Program-made: the position numbers and the translations under genes | Notes under the pieces: generated by a model | Databases searched by the model: none | Seen by the model: the letters and a program-made list of their open reading frames with translations, nothing else | Told to the model about the DNA's origin: nothing | NCBI GenBank assembly: GCA_944474755.1 | Contig: OX104115.1 | Coordinates: forward strand, 63,244,648 to 63,308,647 | DNA: 64,000 bases | Reading direction: 5' to 3' | Source of the DNA: Limnoperna fortunei | Lineage: Eukaryota > Mollusca > Bivalvia > Mytilida > Modiolidae | In this document: positions 1-10,277 of the stretch, in pieces | Position numbering within the stretch: position 1 is the first letter of the stretch | How the letters are laid out: each line of letters opens with the position of its first letter

Positions 1-341
1 TCTTACGTATCAACAAAATCTGGTATTTTATCCTGCGGCATGTTGAATCTGTAGTTAATGACCTAAAGAAGGTCTTTACCGAAACAAAGCAGTGTATTGC
101 TAGCTGAATTATTGTAGCTCCGTGTCAATTGGCAGTGGACGGCAAGCTATAATATCGTAGCGTCTAAGATAAAAAAAATCTAAACCAGAGCTCCTCGGTA
201 TATGTAGTTAGCTATAATATTAAGGTCCCCGCAACAAATGTTTGCTGCAACAGAACACATTGGTAATTGGCAGTCTGTAGCTAGCTAGAATATCAAAGTC
301 CATGTAACAATTTTTGTAGAGGCAGAGCTTTATTTTTTTTC

Positions 342-416
<75 letters not shown>

Positions 417-420
417 TTTT

Positions 421-459
<39 letters not shown>

Positions 460-462
460 TAT
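342..462. repeat. TTTA microsatellite
   Basis: About 30 copies of the tetranucleotide TTTA, interrupted once by a short run of T near 419. Confidence 0.95.
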
Positions 463-2197
463 TTTCCGAAGACATATCGCTGTAAAATGAGATTTACAGA
501 TATATGTGGCTGTCCGTTTGTGTGCAGTTTCTGCTTTTTTGACCGGATTGAAAATGAATCCAGTTTTCCATTTCTCTTTTTTTATTTCAATGAATTTATT
601 TGAGGCGTGACGCTAAAACCCCTTTATTATAATTAAAATGTATAGTTAATATTTAATATATTTAATATACATTTTTTTTCCGGGGGGGGGGTAAGCCAAA
701 ACGACAAGAGATTAATTTGCGAATGTTTTACCTCTGACAACAATTCTGAATTAGATTAGAAAATATCTAAAATAATTACAGCCATTCATTAAATTATAGA
801 ACCGAAGTAGAGAAACGTTAGAGGCTTGTGTTCGACTCCCTCCGTCTTTTCATATCTACAACATTGTAACTTGAAACTTTTCTGCTAAGGAGGCAACATT
901 AAAAGGGTAGCGACTTGTGGAAATATTGTTTCCAAGTATATTTAAATGTCTAACTGTCTAACTTGATTTAAACCAAATGCATTAAAATACAGCGATTTGC
1001 TATGATTTTTGTTCCAAAGAATGCATATTTTTCTCTTTAATAACGGACAAAATCTGACAATTAAAGCGAATTTACATCTATTAGGAATTAACCTATCCGA
1101 CATGACATGTCAATGTAATAAAAAAATGACGCTTCCTCAGAAAAATATTGTATCATTAATACGATATATATAGCTAAAGTTTTACAAATGGTTTTTAAGT
1201 AGATTTTGTTTAAATTATTTAATCTACAAATTAAACCAGCAGTTTTACATTATTGTAGTTTTAGAAAATGCAAAACTAAAAAAACACAATTTATCAAACT
1301 AAATAATATTTTGAATATTATTGAAATTATGTATTTAAAAAAGTAAATTCAACTCACCACAATATATTATTCTTGTGTCATGTTCAAGAGTGTCTCCCTG
1401 TCTCCTCACAGAATACTACGCAATTCTAGACTGTCACAAGTACACGACAAAAGATAAAATTCTGGTCAAAAAAGGGATTTCACCATAACATATAACGTAG
1501 TAAAACAACTTTCTTGTTAATTAAATATATGTAAATAAGAATGTAGATCAATGCTATTCTATACATATAAATTAGAACAATAAACCGCCTGATGCAATTG
1601 TAATTTATTGTTTGTTAGGTTACGCTGCTCAATTGATTTTGGACTTAGTTTTGAAATAATGAACAATATAAATGTATGATTTTCTAAACTGTCCGTATTT
1701 ACCCAGATTTTCTGACATTTTTCTTGGCATTTGTTTTGTTCCGTTGGCCTCTGACTATGTAAAAATGTCGTTATATATCCAAACAAAACATTCCGATAGT
1801 AGTACAATGTTATAAGGAAACTGCAAAATACAGCATTAAAGTTGATGTAAACTTTACAAAAATGTCATCATGTCATTTTCAGTAATACTTTTAAGTATTT
1901 TTTAAATGAGTATGTTACTTAAAGACTGAATTACAATCTGCAAAACTTAGACTTCCAAGACCACGTTTGACATTCTTATTATCATTCTGCAAGTTTTGCA
2001 CCATTTTAAACCATATGTTTGGTATTATTCTGTTTATTGAAACATTTCCGGACAAAAGATATGTCTGTCTACTTGTAAATAATTGACCAGACTCATTTGT
2101 TTGCTTGTTTGATTATTGCGGGTTTCGTCAAATTTCCGGCAAAATCACGGCACGTATTCTGTATTAAACAGGAGGTCACCCGAACATGTAATTAAGA
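463..2197. other. AT-rich spacer, no gene seen
   Basis: Nothing recognisable apart from a run of ten G near 682-691. The minus-strand frame at 1,559-1,807 looks like chance. Confidence 0.5.
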
Positions 2198-2295
2198 ATG
2201 GACGAGGATAAAAGGCAATGCCGATTAATCGTCAGTTTTATGACAATTATGTGTTCCGGTTTCCTTTGTTTGTCTGTGACCTTTCACCTTATTAA
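2198..2295 (+). CDS. Possible orphan first coding exon with hydrophobic segment
   Basis: An ATG in a good Kozak context (A at -3, G at +4) opens a frame encoding MDEDKRQCRLIVSFMTIMCS, followed by GFLCLSVTFHLIN. It has an acidic/basic start and then about 20 hydrophobic residues, like a signal peptide or signal anchor. It runs straight into the strong donor AATG followed by GTAAGT. No second exon was found downstream on the plus strand, and the reading frame continues only to 2,401. It may be a first exon whose partners lie outside what I can recognise, or chance. Confidence 0.25.
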
Positions 2296-2450
2296 TGGTA
2301 AGTCTGTGTTTATGCTATATAATGTAAATGGACTACAAACCATACTAGCAACGCAGTTTAGTACAAGGACAAACGATGTGTTTACTTTAGGTCACGTATA
2401 GTAGAAGGAAAAAGAGACGTGTGTGATGTCATTAAAGTAGATTAATTGAT

Positions 2451-2830
2451 TTGATGTTAGCTTTACGTCCACTGAGCTTTATTTCTGCTATATTCATGAC
2501 GAGAACATGTTAACAGACAATAAATCGATTCGGAAGAAAATGACCAAAGGATAAAAAATTAAAATGCCACTGTAAAATTATGAGGTATAGTTGGGGGCGG
2601 AAAATTGAGCCTTTTGTAGCGGCTACAACGAGCCTACTCCTATCGACATCTACAAAAGTGGTCTATCGTACAAAGAGCGTGAAACTCTCCCAAATTGTTA
2701 TCTACTGTTGTCCGCAGTCAGGTTTTCCGTATTATGAGATGACAGTCCCCATCCCCTATGCGCCACCTGGGGACGTGCTGGGCAGCTCTGTGGGTCGAGC
2801 AGTGTGAACCCTGACATTATGGTAACAGTC
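2451..2830 (-). mobile_element. SINE-like element, family 2, diverged copy
   Basis: It shares the order of blocks with the copy at 9,843-10,266: the tail-side TTTACGTCCACTGAGC, then GAGCCTACTCC, GCAGTCAGG and TTTCCGTATTATGA, and then a GC-rich head with GGGTCGAGCA. Orientation is taken from the other copies, whose 3' end is an AATC-repeat tail. The head is not clearly a tRNA. Confidence 0.7.
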
Positions 2831-2835
2831 CGTAA

Positions 2836-3472
2836 AGTAGAACAATCGGCGTTGTGTTTCCGGTTTAAGTCAGTTTGTTTGCTTGAATGGTGTTTAACGC
2901 CACTAGGCAGATCACCTGTGTTGTGTTTACTGTTAAGTTCAGTTTAGTAGAACTATTTGAGTTGTGTTTACTTTTTAGATCAGTTGGGTTTCTAGAACAA
3001 TCTTCGTTGTGTTAACTGTTTAGGTATTTAAGGTAGAACCATCTGTGTTGTGTTTACTGTTTGGGTCCTTTAGGTGGAACCATCTGCGTTGTGTTTACTA
3101 TCTAGGTCCTTTAGGTGGAACCAACTGCGCTGTGTTAACTGTTTGGGTCCTTTAGGTGGAACCATCTGCGCTGTGTTTACTGTTTGGGTCCTTTAAGTGG
3201 AACCAACTGCGCTGTGTTTACTGTTTGGGTCCTTTAGGTGAAAACATCTGCGCTGTGTTTACTGTTTGGGTCCTTTAGGTGGAACCATCTTGTGTTTACT
3301 GTCTGGGTCCTTTAGATGGGACCATCTGCGTTGTGTTTACTGTCTGGGTCCTTTATATGGGACAATCTGCGTTGTGTTTACTGTTTGGGTCGTTTAGGTG
3401 GAACCATCTGTGTTGTGTTTACCGTTTAGGTCAGTAAAGAAGAACAATATGCGTTGTGTCTGCCGTTCGTGT
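2836..3472. repeat. Minisatellite, 41-bp unit
   Basis: About 14 copies of a 41-bp unit of the type TGGGTCCTTTAGGTGGAACC followed by ATCTGCGTTGTGTTTACTGT. Central copies are nearly identical and outer copies diverge, the usual pattern of an array growing from its middle. A 35-bp truncated SINE end (TGGTGTTTAACGCCACT) sits inside the left part at about 2,875-2,909. Confidence 0.9.
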
Positions 3473-3910
3473 TCTTTGTTCCATGTCAAGGTGATGGTAA
3501 GATAATCAACTTGACATACACGAGCTCAATATAATATATATTATATATAATATTTGGAACGCTAACACTGGGAAAAAAAATCATTGTTTCGATGTAACAC
3601 CATTTAAATGACAGTTTAACAGATAAGAATGCAATTAAGGTCTCACAGTGCCAAAGTACTGAGAAAACAAAACAATTTAAAATGTGGTTAAGGTGACTTT
3701 TTCAGACTTTTTTTAAGTATGGCTGCTTTGTCGTAATCAATAACCAATACTAGAGTTAGGCCTCTTTTATTAATGTTCGTCTTTATCTGAAGTTCACTTA
3801 TAAGTATGTTAATGTGTTCCGCCAATATATGTCAATAATGGTGAACAATTGTAATTAAAATTCACAATTTATATTGACCTTAAAGGGATAAATTGTTGGG
3901 CGGGCGGGCG
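3473..3910. other. Spacer with an AT palindrome
   Basis: No gene seen. An ATAATATATATTATATATAA palindrome lies at 3,531-3,553. The end of the stretch has a G-rich run (GGGCGGGCGGGCGGGAGGGG, near 3,898-3,917), which belongs to the repeat that follows and could form a G-quadruplex. Confidence 0.5.
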
Positions 3911-4280
3911 GGAGGGGAAAAGAATTTCGTAACAGTTTTCTCGGCTTCTACTTAAGGGATTGATTTCAAATTTGGTGCACAACTTAAGCATGATGAGTTG
4001 TATAGTGTCTCCCCTTTCCTGGTCAGACAGTTATCTACTTCCTGTTTTCCGAGCCGACTTAGACTGTTTCAAGGGTCAAAATTTGAAAAATTTTCGTAAC
4101 AGTTTTCTCAGCAACTACTCATCACATTCTCTTGAAATTTGGTATGCAGCATCAGCATGGCCTCCCATAACGTGGGATTTAATTTCAGGTCTGTTGCTCA
4201 CCTACTTCCTGTTTAACGAAATCCGGTCATTTCCGTCTTTGATCGACTTTCCTAACTTAACTAGTAACTTTTCTTTGATT
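3911..4280 (+). repeat. Interspersed repeat (TTTCTCGGCTTCTA family), two internal units
   Basis: It contains CGTAACAGTTTTCTCGGCTT and, about 165 bp later, CGTAACAGTTTTCTCAGCAA. Each is followed by a similar stretch ending in CTACTTCCTGTTT, so it is a diverged tandem pair. The same family recurs at 28,395-28,600. The 134-residue frame across it shows no protein-like features. Confidence 0.7.
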
Positions 4281-5934
4281 AGACACGCCTTTCAGTTAGT
4301 TGTAACACAGATTTTAAATATGCATTATCTCTTTCTGTGCATAATACCACGCGAGATAGAATAAAATCCAAACATTACACTATATATGTTTCAATATGAT
4401 TTTATATTCAAATCACTAAACCAGTACATTTAAACAAAACTTCATTATACATAGGCGTAGCAAGCGGTACGGCCAGTACGGTTCGTACCGTACCACTTTA
4501 AATTGCTGGTACGGAAAACCGTACCAGTTTTTTTGTAAATTGAAATAAAAAATGGTATAATTTCATTACATATATACTCGTTAATGTGTGAAAGGTTCAA
4601 CATAAATCGATTTTTTTTTATAACTTTCAATATAAAACAGCGCAATTTGGTAAGTGACAAATAATTGCACATTGAAAACCCTATTTCTATTTTTAAACAT
4701 TCACGGTAAACTGGTTGTCGACCCGTAACCGACCGTACCACTATTTTAACCGACCGTACTACGCCTATATGATATAAGGAAAAATAGCAAGGAACCCGAC
4801 TGAATATCAAGACCAAAAGTCAAAGGACAATACAAATCCGGATATAGAAAAAAACATATATATTGGAGTAAACACAATAACAGAAAGTAAGTAACCCGAA
4901 CCAAAATAAAAAACCAAGGGTGCACTCAGGTGCTCCGGACGAGAAAGCAGTGCCTGCCTCTAATTAGATACCCATCGCGTTACTCATAGTCATGTCTAAG
5001 AAAAAGTAAAATCCGGGAATAGGCAGATTACCTACGGCTCAACGAAAATGTCATTTCGTATTCGAGAGATTTATTTCGATCAATAAAAATCATTAATTTT
5101 CCTAATTTCAAGACTTCAAAAGCTAAAATATACCAATACAAATTTAATCAAGACATTATTTGAAGAGAATTAATTTCCCCTAGATACTGGTTGTCGATCA
5201 TAACATTTAAAGAAAGTGCGCAACTAGCGTTGTACAGATACTAAGTCATATAAAGTTCAATACAAATCTGATCAATGATAGCAAAGAAAATAGAGGGCAC
5301 AAGTAAGATATTCTACGGTCACAATGCAGTGAAAATTGCAGAACGAATAATCGTACCCTCTTTTTTTGGCGACAAATCACAAAACTAACTTCTGATTATA
5401 ACGGCAGTAAAATTCGGACTATGAAAATTGATGCAGTAATGACAACCGTAGAATATACGCAAATAAGCTTGGTACTCGTAATAGTCAAATCAAAATCCGA
5501 CCAACAATAGTCAAGAAATAGAGCAAACATATACTTTATATCTGGGAGTGAAATAAGAACGAAGTCGTGTTCAAATAATTAAACTTCAAGATTACGCGTG
5601 TTTACACATAGCAATACAGCGGTATCTGTTTAGGACACTGAAGGCCGTGGGAAATATATATGATCTTGAATTGGTGCGAGTGGATTATAGAGATTGTAAA
5701 AATCCAATAATCCAAGAGTACTAATGTAAAATTCTGTTTCTCTATTTTTAAACAGTTTTAAATTTGCGAAATGAAATACATATTCTCCCAAACCCAATTT
5801 GACTGGAATTCGAGTTTTGTTTGTGACGTTATTACTTTAAAACCAATCGACAGATGAGACCCACATATTCATTAGTGACGAAAAACATTTTTCCACACTG
5901 GGAAAGCGGTTAAAATAGTGCGTGAAAATTAGTT
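4281..5934. other. Spacer, no gene seen
   Basis: AT-rich. A short inverted pattern of GGTACGG/CCGTACC words lies at 4,466-4,520 and again near 4,720-4,765 in the opposite sense, possibly the ends of a small foldback element. Nothing coding is recognised. Confidence 0.45.
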
Positions 5935-6254
5935 TTGTTTGTTTGTTTGAATGGTGTTTAACGCCACATTCAGCATTTTTCAGCTATATCATGGCGTCCT
6001 GTTTTTATTGTGGGAGGAAGTCGAGTACTCGAAGAAAATACCTGACCTTTGGTAGGAAACTGGCAAGCCTTGTCAATTAAGATTGGAATCGAACGCATCA
6101 TGCCGCATAGCTAAGGGACCTCTTTGTAGCTCCGTCCATAAAAAAGGAGCTACATTATTGTAGCTTCATGCCCGCAGTGAGACTCGAACCCGAACTCTCT
6201 GTGTTTACAGACCACGTGATCGACAGTAGTCCACTTAACCACTAGGCAACCGTA
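5935..6254 (-). mobile_element. tRNA-derived SINE, family 1, with internal insertion
   Basis: The plus strand reads from the tail (GTTTGTTTGTTTGAATGG) through the core (TTTTTCAGCTATATCATGGC) to the tRNA-like head ending near 6,252. About 60 bp at 6,112-6,172 is absent from other copies. It holds an 8-bp inverted repeat, GTAGCTCC and GGAGCTAC, so a small foldback insertion is likely. Confidence 0.8.
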
Positions 6255-6290
6255 AAAATTAGAAAACAAGCAACTATCAAATATAAAAAA

Positions 6291-6512
6291 ATAAGCCTAC
6301 TCTTTTTCTGAATCTACAAAAGATACTTTCTCGTGCAAGAAAAGTGCACTCTCTAAACACGTCACCGTCTAGGGTTCGCGGCCAGGCTTTCAGTATTATT
6401 ACCTGACCCCCCAACGAGAGAGTCGCATATATCCGCCCCCCCCCCACCCCCCGGGACGCTCTGTTGGTCGAGCACTAGGAATCTCCCAGTATGGTCCCAG
6501 TGATAACTTTTG
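6291..6512 (-). mobile_element. SINE-like element, family 2, truncated copy
   Basis: It carries the head half of family 2: AGCCTACTCTTTTTC, CTACAAAAG, CCCAGTATGGTCCCAGT and the GGTCGAGCACTAGGAA block. A C-rich run at 6,438-6,455 replaces the usual middle. The tail half is missing. Confidence 0.7.
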
Positions 6513-6515
6513 ATG

Positions 6516-7505
6516 ACTTTTGAAATGCAGTACTAAATTTATGGAATGCATTTTTATCAAACACAGCCAAAACCATGATGTACCGGAGCTTAATTGACTA
6601 CGTACTCGACTAGCTCACTGTATTTGCTCTCTGCATCAATAGCCATATACGTCAGTCATACGAATAATATTGCAAATGTTGTTAAAATTCACTAGTAATT
6701 TTTCATTAAATATTAAATGAATTTGATTTCACTATGACGCTTAGGGCTTTCCATAATGCATACTACCCGATGAATTTATAAAAATGTAGATTTTGTTAAA
6801 TTAACAATAAATTTTTAAAATAACACAAATACTTCATGTTAAATAATGTTGTTGTAAATGTTTTACTCCACATTGAAACGATTTTAAATATTTACGTTTT
6901 CGTTTAGGAAATCTTAGGTATAACTAAAAATCTGTATTCTTACCTGTGTCTGTGTATTTGGTACGTAAAATATGTCAAACTAGACCATCCAAGGATAAAG
7001 ATCATTGGAAACTGTGACAATCATCGACAATAGATAGATAACTGTAGATATGTACCAAACTCTCGGGACGTCCAAGTTATATAATTGATCGTTAGGCGTA
7101 TGTCAAACCTCTCAACCGTTTGACTATAACATATAGTTAACAGTTCAAAAGTTAAAATTCAGTAAATATGTGACCTTGGATTTGAATACTGGGTTTTAAT
7201 TTCCACTATTCGAGTAAATAAACGTTCATATAATGTTAATTTTTTTAAATTTTATTTATTTTTTTGTAATAGGATACAAGTAATAGTGCACATAGTGTCA
7301 TGTAGATTCTGTAATTTTACTATTCAAAACCTTGAATATATCAATATATTTAAATTAAGCGATATTCTTAATAAATATCACTAAGTACAGCTAGGTATGA
7401 AGAAAACCCACGCAGACCTGAATATTTTTTGTACAGATGAGAAAAAATTTTTACAATGAAAACTAATGTAGCAGCATCTAGAGTTATCTCCCCGTTTCGG
7501 AGCTC
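6516..7505. other. Spacer, no gene seen
   Basis: AT-rich. No repeat family of this window and no coding signal recognised. Confidence 0.45.
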
Positions 7506-7520
7506 AATTTGTAATGCATG

Positions 7521-7815
7521 TTTGTTTGCTTGAATAGTTTTTAACGCCAATTTTTCAGCTGTATGATGGCGTCCAGTTTTTATTGGGGATGAAGCTGGAG
7601 TACCCGGAGAAAAACCCCGACCTTCGGTAGGAAAACTGGCAATCATGTTCAATTAAGATTGGAGTCTAGTGCACTCTGCCATGCAGTTAGACTCGAACCT
7701 CAACCTCGGTGTTGACAGACCACATAATCATTACAGGAACCTATAAATCAAGTTATACTAGTCTCAGATCAATAGTAGATGCACTACCTTAACCACTCGT
7801 CCACCGAGGCCCTCT
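7521..7815 (-). mobile_element. tRNA-derived SINE, family 1, with 15-bp TSD
   Basis: This full-length copy is flanked by AATTTGTAATGCATG at 7,506-7,520 and 7,816-7,830. On the minus strand it starts with the tRNA-like head (box A and box B) and ends in a GTTT-complement tail. About 40 bp of extra sequence at roughly 7,731-7,770 interrupts the tRNA-like part between the anticodon-side and acceptor-side blocks. Confidence 0.9.
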
Positions 7816-7830
7816 AATTTGTAATGCATG

Positions 7831-9830
7831 CAATTTTATTTGTTACTACTAACAGCAGAATAATAGATACTGGGGTTTCGTTACCACGGCTCGACCCAGA
7901 TGGCAGAAAGAGCATGTCATCTTTTTAAGGGGGTCTACAGATTATAATATGGAAAGCAGCAACGCAGACCATATATTGGTTAGTGCTTGGAATATGCCGC
8001 ACTCTTTGCATAATCAAAACCATTGCCTATTTCAAAACGAGTGGGCACATCTTGGCGACTACATAAAAGCTATAACTTTCATCCCTTCCCAACACAGCAT
8101 ACTTTTCCCGTGACAGCAAATATCAAATAATCATTGGCCCGATATATTTCACCAATTTATTTATTATTTGTTAATGTGTTCATTTCAGAGACATATAATT
8201 ACATTATAATTATATGTCTCTGGTTCATTTGTAATCTAACTGGGATACTGGCCCTGAACGTTAATCAAAACAATCATTCAATCAATTAACCAACCAAAAA
8301 AGTTATATCAATACATATAACGTGTTAACAGGCGTCGCGTGAATAAGGACAGTGTACCATTTTCCCCCAATATGATATGTAGCACAACTAGTACTTCAAT
8401 TATGCACTGGTATACAGTTTACTGCTCCTAAATTTACACACCGGGACCAGTATAACTAATTTGTATCAGACAAACGATTGTACAAGAAAACGTTCATTGT
8501 TTAAAACACCACATACATGCTTAATGTGAAATTCAACAGATTATGAGCTTTCAAGTGCCCACGTAATCTACCCATTGAAGTAAGATGTCGAAAATATGAA
8601 CGTTTTACGAATTACCACAGAAAGAAAGAATTATAGTATTTAAGAAAAAAATAAAATGCATCTTACTGTCAGAGATGTCGGTTAACCCTAGAGGACAAAG
8701 AGATAAATGTCACATTTGAATAAATATTATAATCAAAGGTGTAAATATGACAACCAACGACATTTAATTTTTAATACACAGGTAAATATTGTTTACAAGC
8801 TTAAGGTTCTGTAATCTTTATCCATGTACGTTTATCACTGGATAATTTGCCTCGACTATTTTTGAACAGTACTGGCGTTTTCTTAGCAACGAGAGACTAT
8901 ACCTAGCAACGGGGAAAAAATCAGTTCTATAAGATTTCCCGCGGGCACTATACCTGGGTACTATACTATTCTCGCGCTTTTATGATCGATTCATTCGATT
9001 CGAAGAATTATCTCCCTTTAAACGTTCTTAATATGGACTTCAGGAATGTTGTCTATAGCGGTATAATGCCCTGGCCTACGGTTCGTGCATTATACTGACC
9101 AGATTGTTTTTTTTTAAGAATTATAATAGATAAATACTAGATATCAGTGGGACGGTAACCATCTCTGTGGACACCTCCGACCTTAAGGTCAAGGTCAAAG
9201 GTCATCAACCACGGTATGCGGCACATTGCCTTGATAGTAAGTAAGTAAGTAAATTTTATTTATAGTCGGTACATATATACAAAGACAACATGATATTATC
9301 TACCAACATTCCAAATACCAAAAGCCTATCTCAAAAGATAAAAAAGTTACAGTCCGGACAGGATTAGTTAGGACGGACGCACGGACGGACAGATTGATCA
9401 CTATAGGGGCCCTAATAATCAATATGAATATATTTAAGTTGTTACACTTCTTCGCCTCTACCCGTGTGACCTTTATCAGAAATTTTTTTACCAACGTAAG
9501 TGCATTTCGTCATTCAAAGGAAAAATATTTATTATTTTTGTAATCAAATGTGGCTACAGAATAATTAGTTCTCTGCTAAATTAGTAATGCCATTTGAAAA
9601 TATGTTAAAGTACCGGTAATTAATGTTCAACTTATTAAGGTTTTCAAGTTATTAATGATTAGGTCTATCGTGATATTCTGCCTTTCACAAAAATTACCAT
9701 ACATTTATAACCCTTATCAAGATCATGGTTCAAGGTTGAAGATTAAAAGTCGTATAAATTTTTATTATATTTGAAAAATAGATGAAGACTAATAACAAGA
9801 CGACAGATTTTAGTAGTTATTTTTTCTATT
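7831..9830. other. Spacer, no gene seen
   Basis: Apart from the 37-bp palindrome at 8,186-8,222 and a GTAA microsatellite at 9,237-9,252, I see nothing specific. GGTCAAGGTCAAAGGTCA near 9,186 is a cluster of nuclear-receptor-like half sites, but it lies in low-information sequence. Confidence 0.45.
8186..8222. mobile_element. 37-bp palindromic hAT-like remnant with 8-bp TSD
   Basis: The element consists of two perfect 16-bp inverted repeats (CAGAGACATATAATTA and its complement) around 5 bp. It is flanked by exact 8-bp repeats, GTTCATTT at 8,178-8,185 and 8,223-8,230. An 8-bp target duplication and CAG-starting ends are the hAT signature. Nothing but the ends is left. Confidence 0.65.
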
Positions 9831-9842
9831 TCAGGTTTGATT

Positions 9843-10266
9843 GATTGATTGATTGATTGGATGTTTGCTTTACGTCCAGCGAGCAGTATTTCAGCTATAT
9901 TCAGGACGGGAACAAGTTAACAAACAATACATCAATTGAAAAGTGGGAGGGATGGGACACAGGGAACAAAATTTTGACTGCCACTGGAAAAGTACGGAGT
10001 ATTGGATAGGGTCGGATAATATAGCCTTTTGCAGAGGCTACAATGAGCCTACTCTTTTTCGAAATCTACAAAAGGGATCTTTATCGTGCAAGGAGCGTGG
10101 CACTCTCCAAACACGTTACCCACTATGGTCCGCGGTCAGACTTTCCGTATTATGACCTGACAACCCTCCCCCCACGAAAGGGTCTCCCCTATCCGCCATC
10201 CGGGGACGCGCTGGGCTGGTCTGTGGGTCGAGCACTGGGAACCTTCCCAGTATGGTCCCAGTATTA
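9843..10266 (-). mobile_element. SINE-like element, family 2, full-length copy with TSD
   Basis: It is flanked by CAGGTTTGATT at 9,832-9,842 and 10,267-10,277. Read on the minus strand it begins with a GC-rich head (ACTGGGACCATACTGGGAA) and ends in an AATC-repeat tail. The left boundary is slightly ambiguous because the duplication overlaps the tail repeat. Plus-strand frames across it (10,043-10,303) belong to the element. Confidence 0.8.
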
Positions 10267-10277
10267 CAGGTTTGATT

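Noticed and set aside
3960..4364. 134-residue plus-strand frame
   Set aside because: It lies over an interspersed repeat that recurs at 28.4 kb, where the frame is not kept.
9178..9215. Cluster of TCAAGGTCA-like nuclear receptor sites
   Set aside because: It is a short motif in spacer without a nearby gene start; similar GGTCAAGGTCA words occur inside transposable elements here (46.2-46.5 kb).
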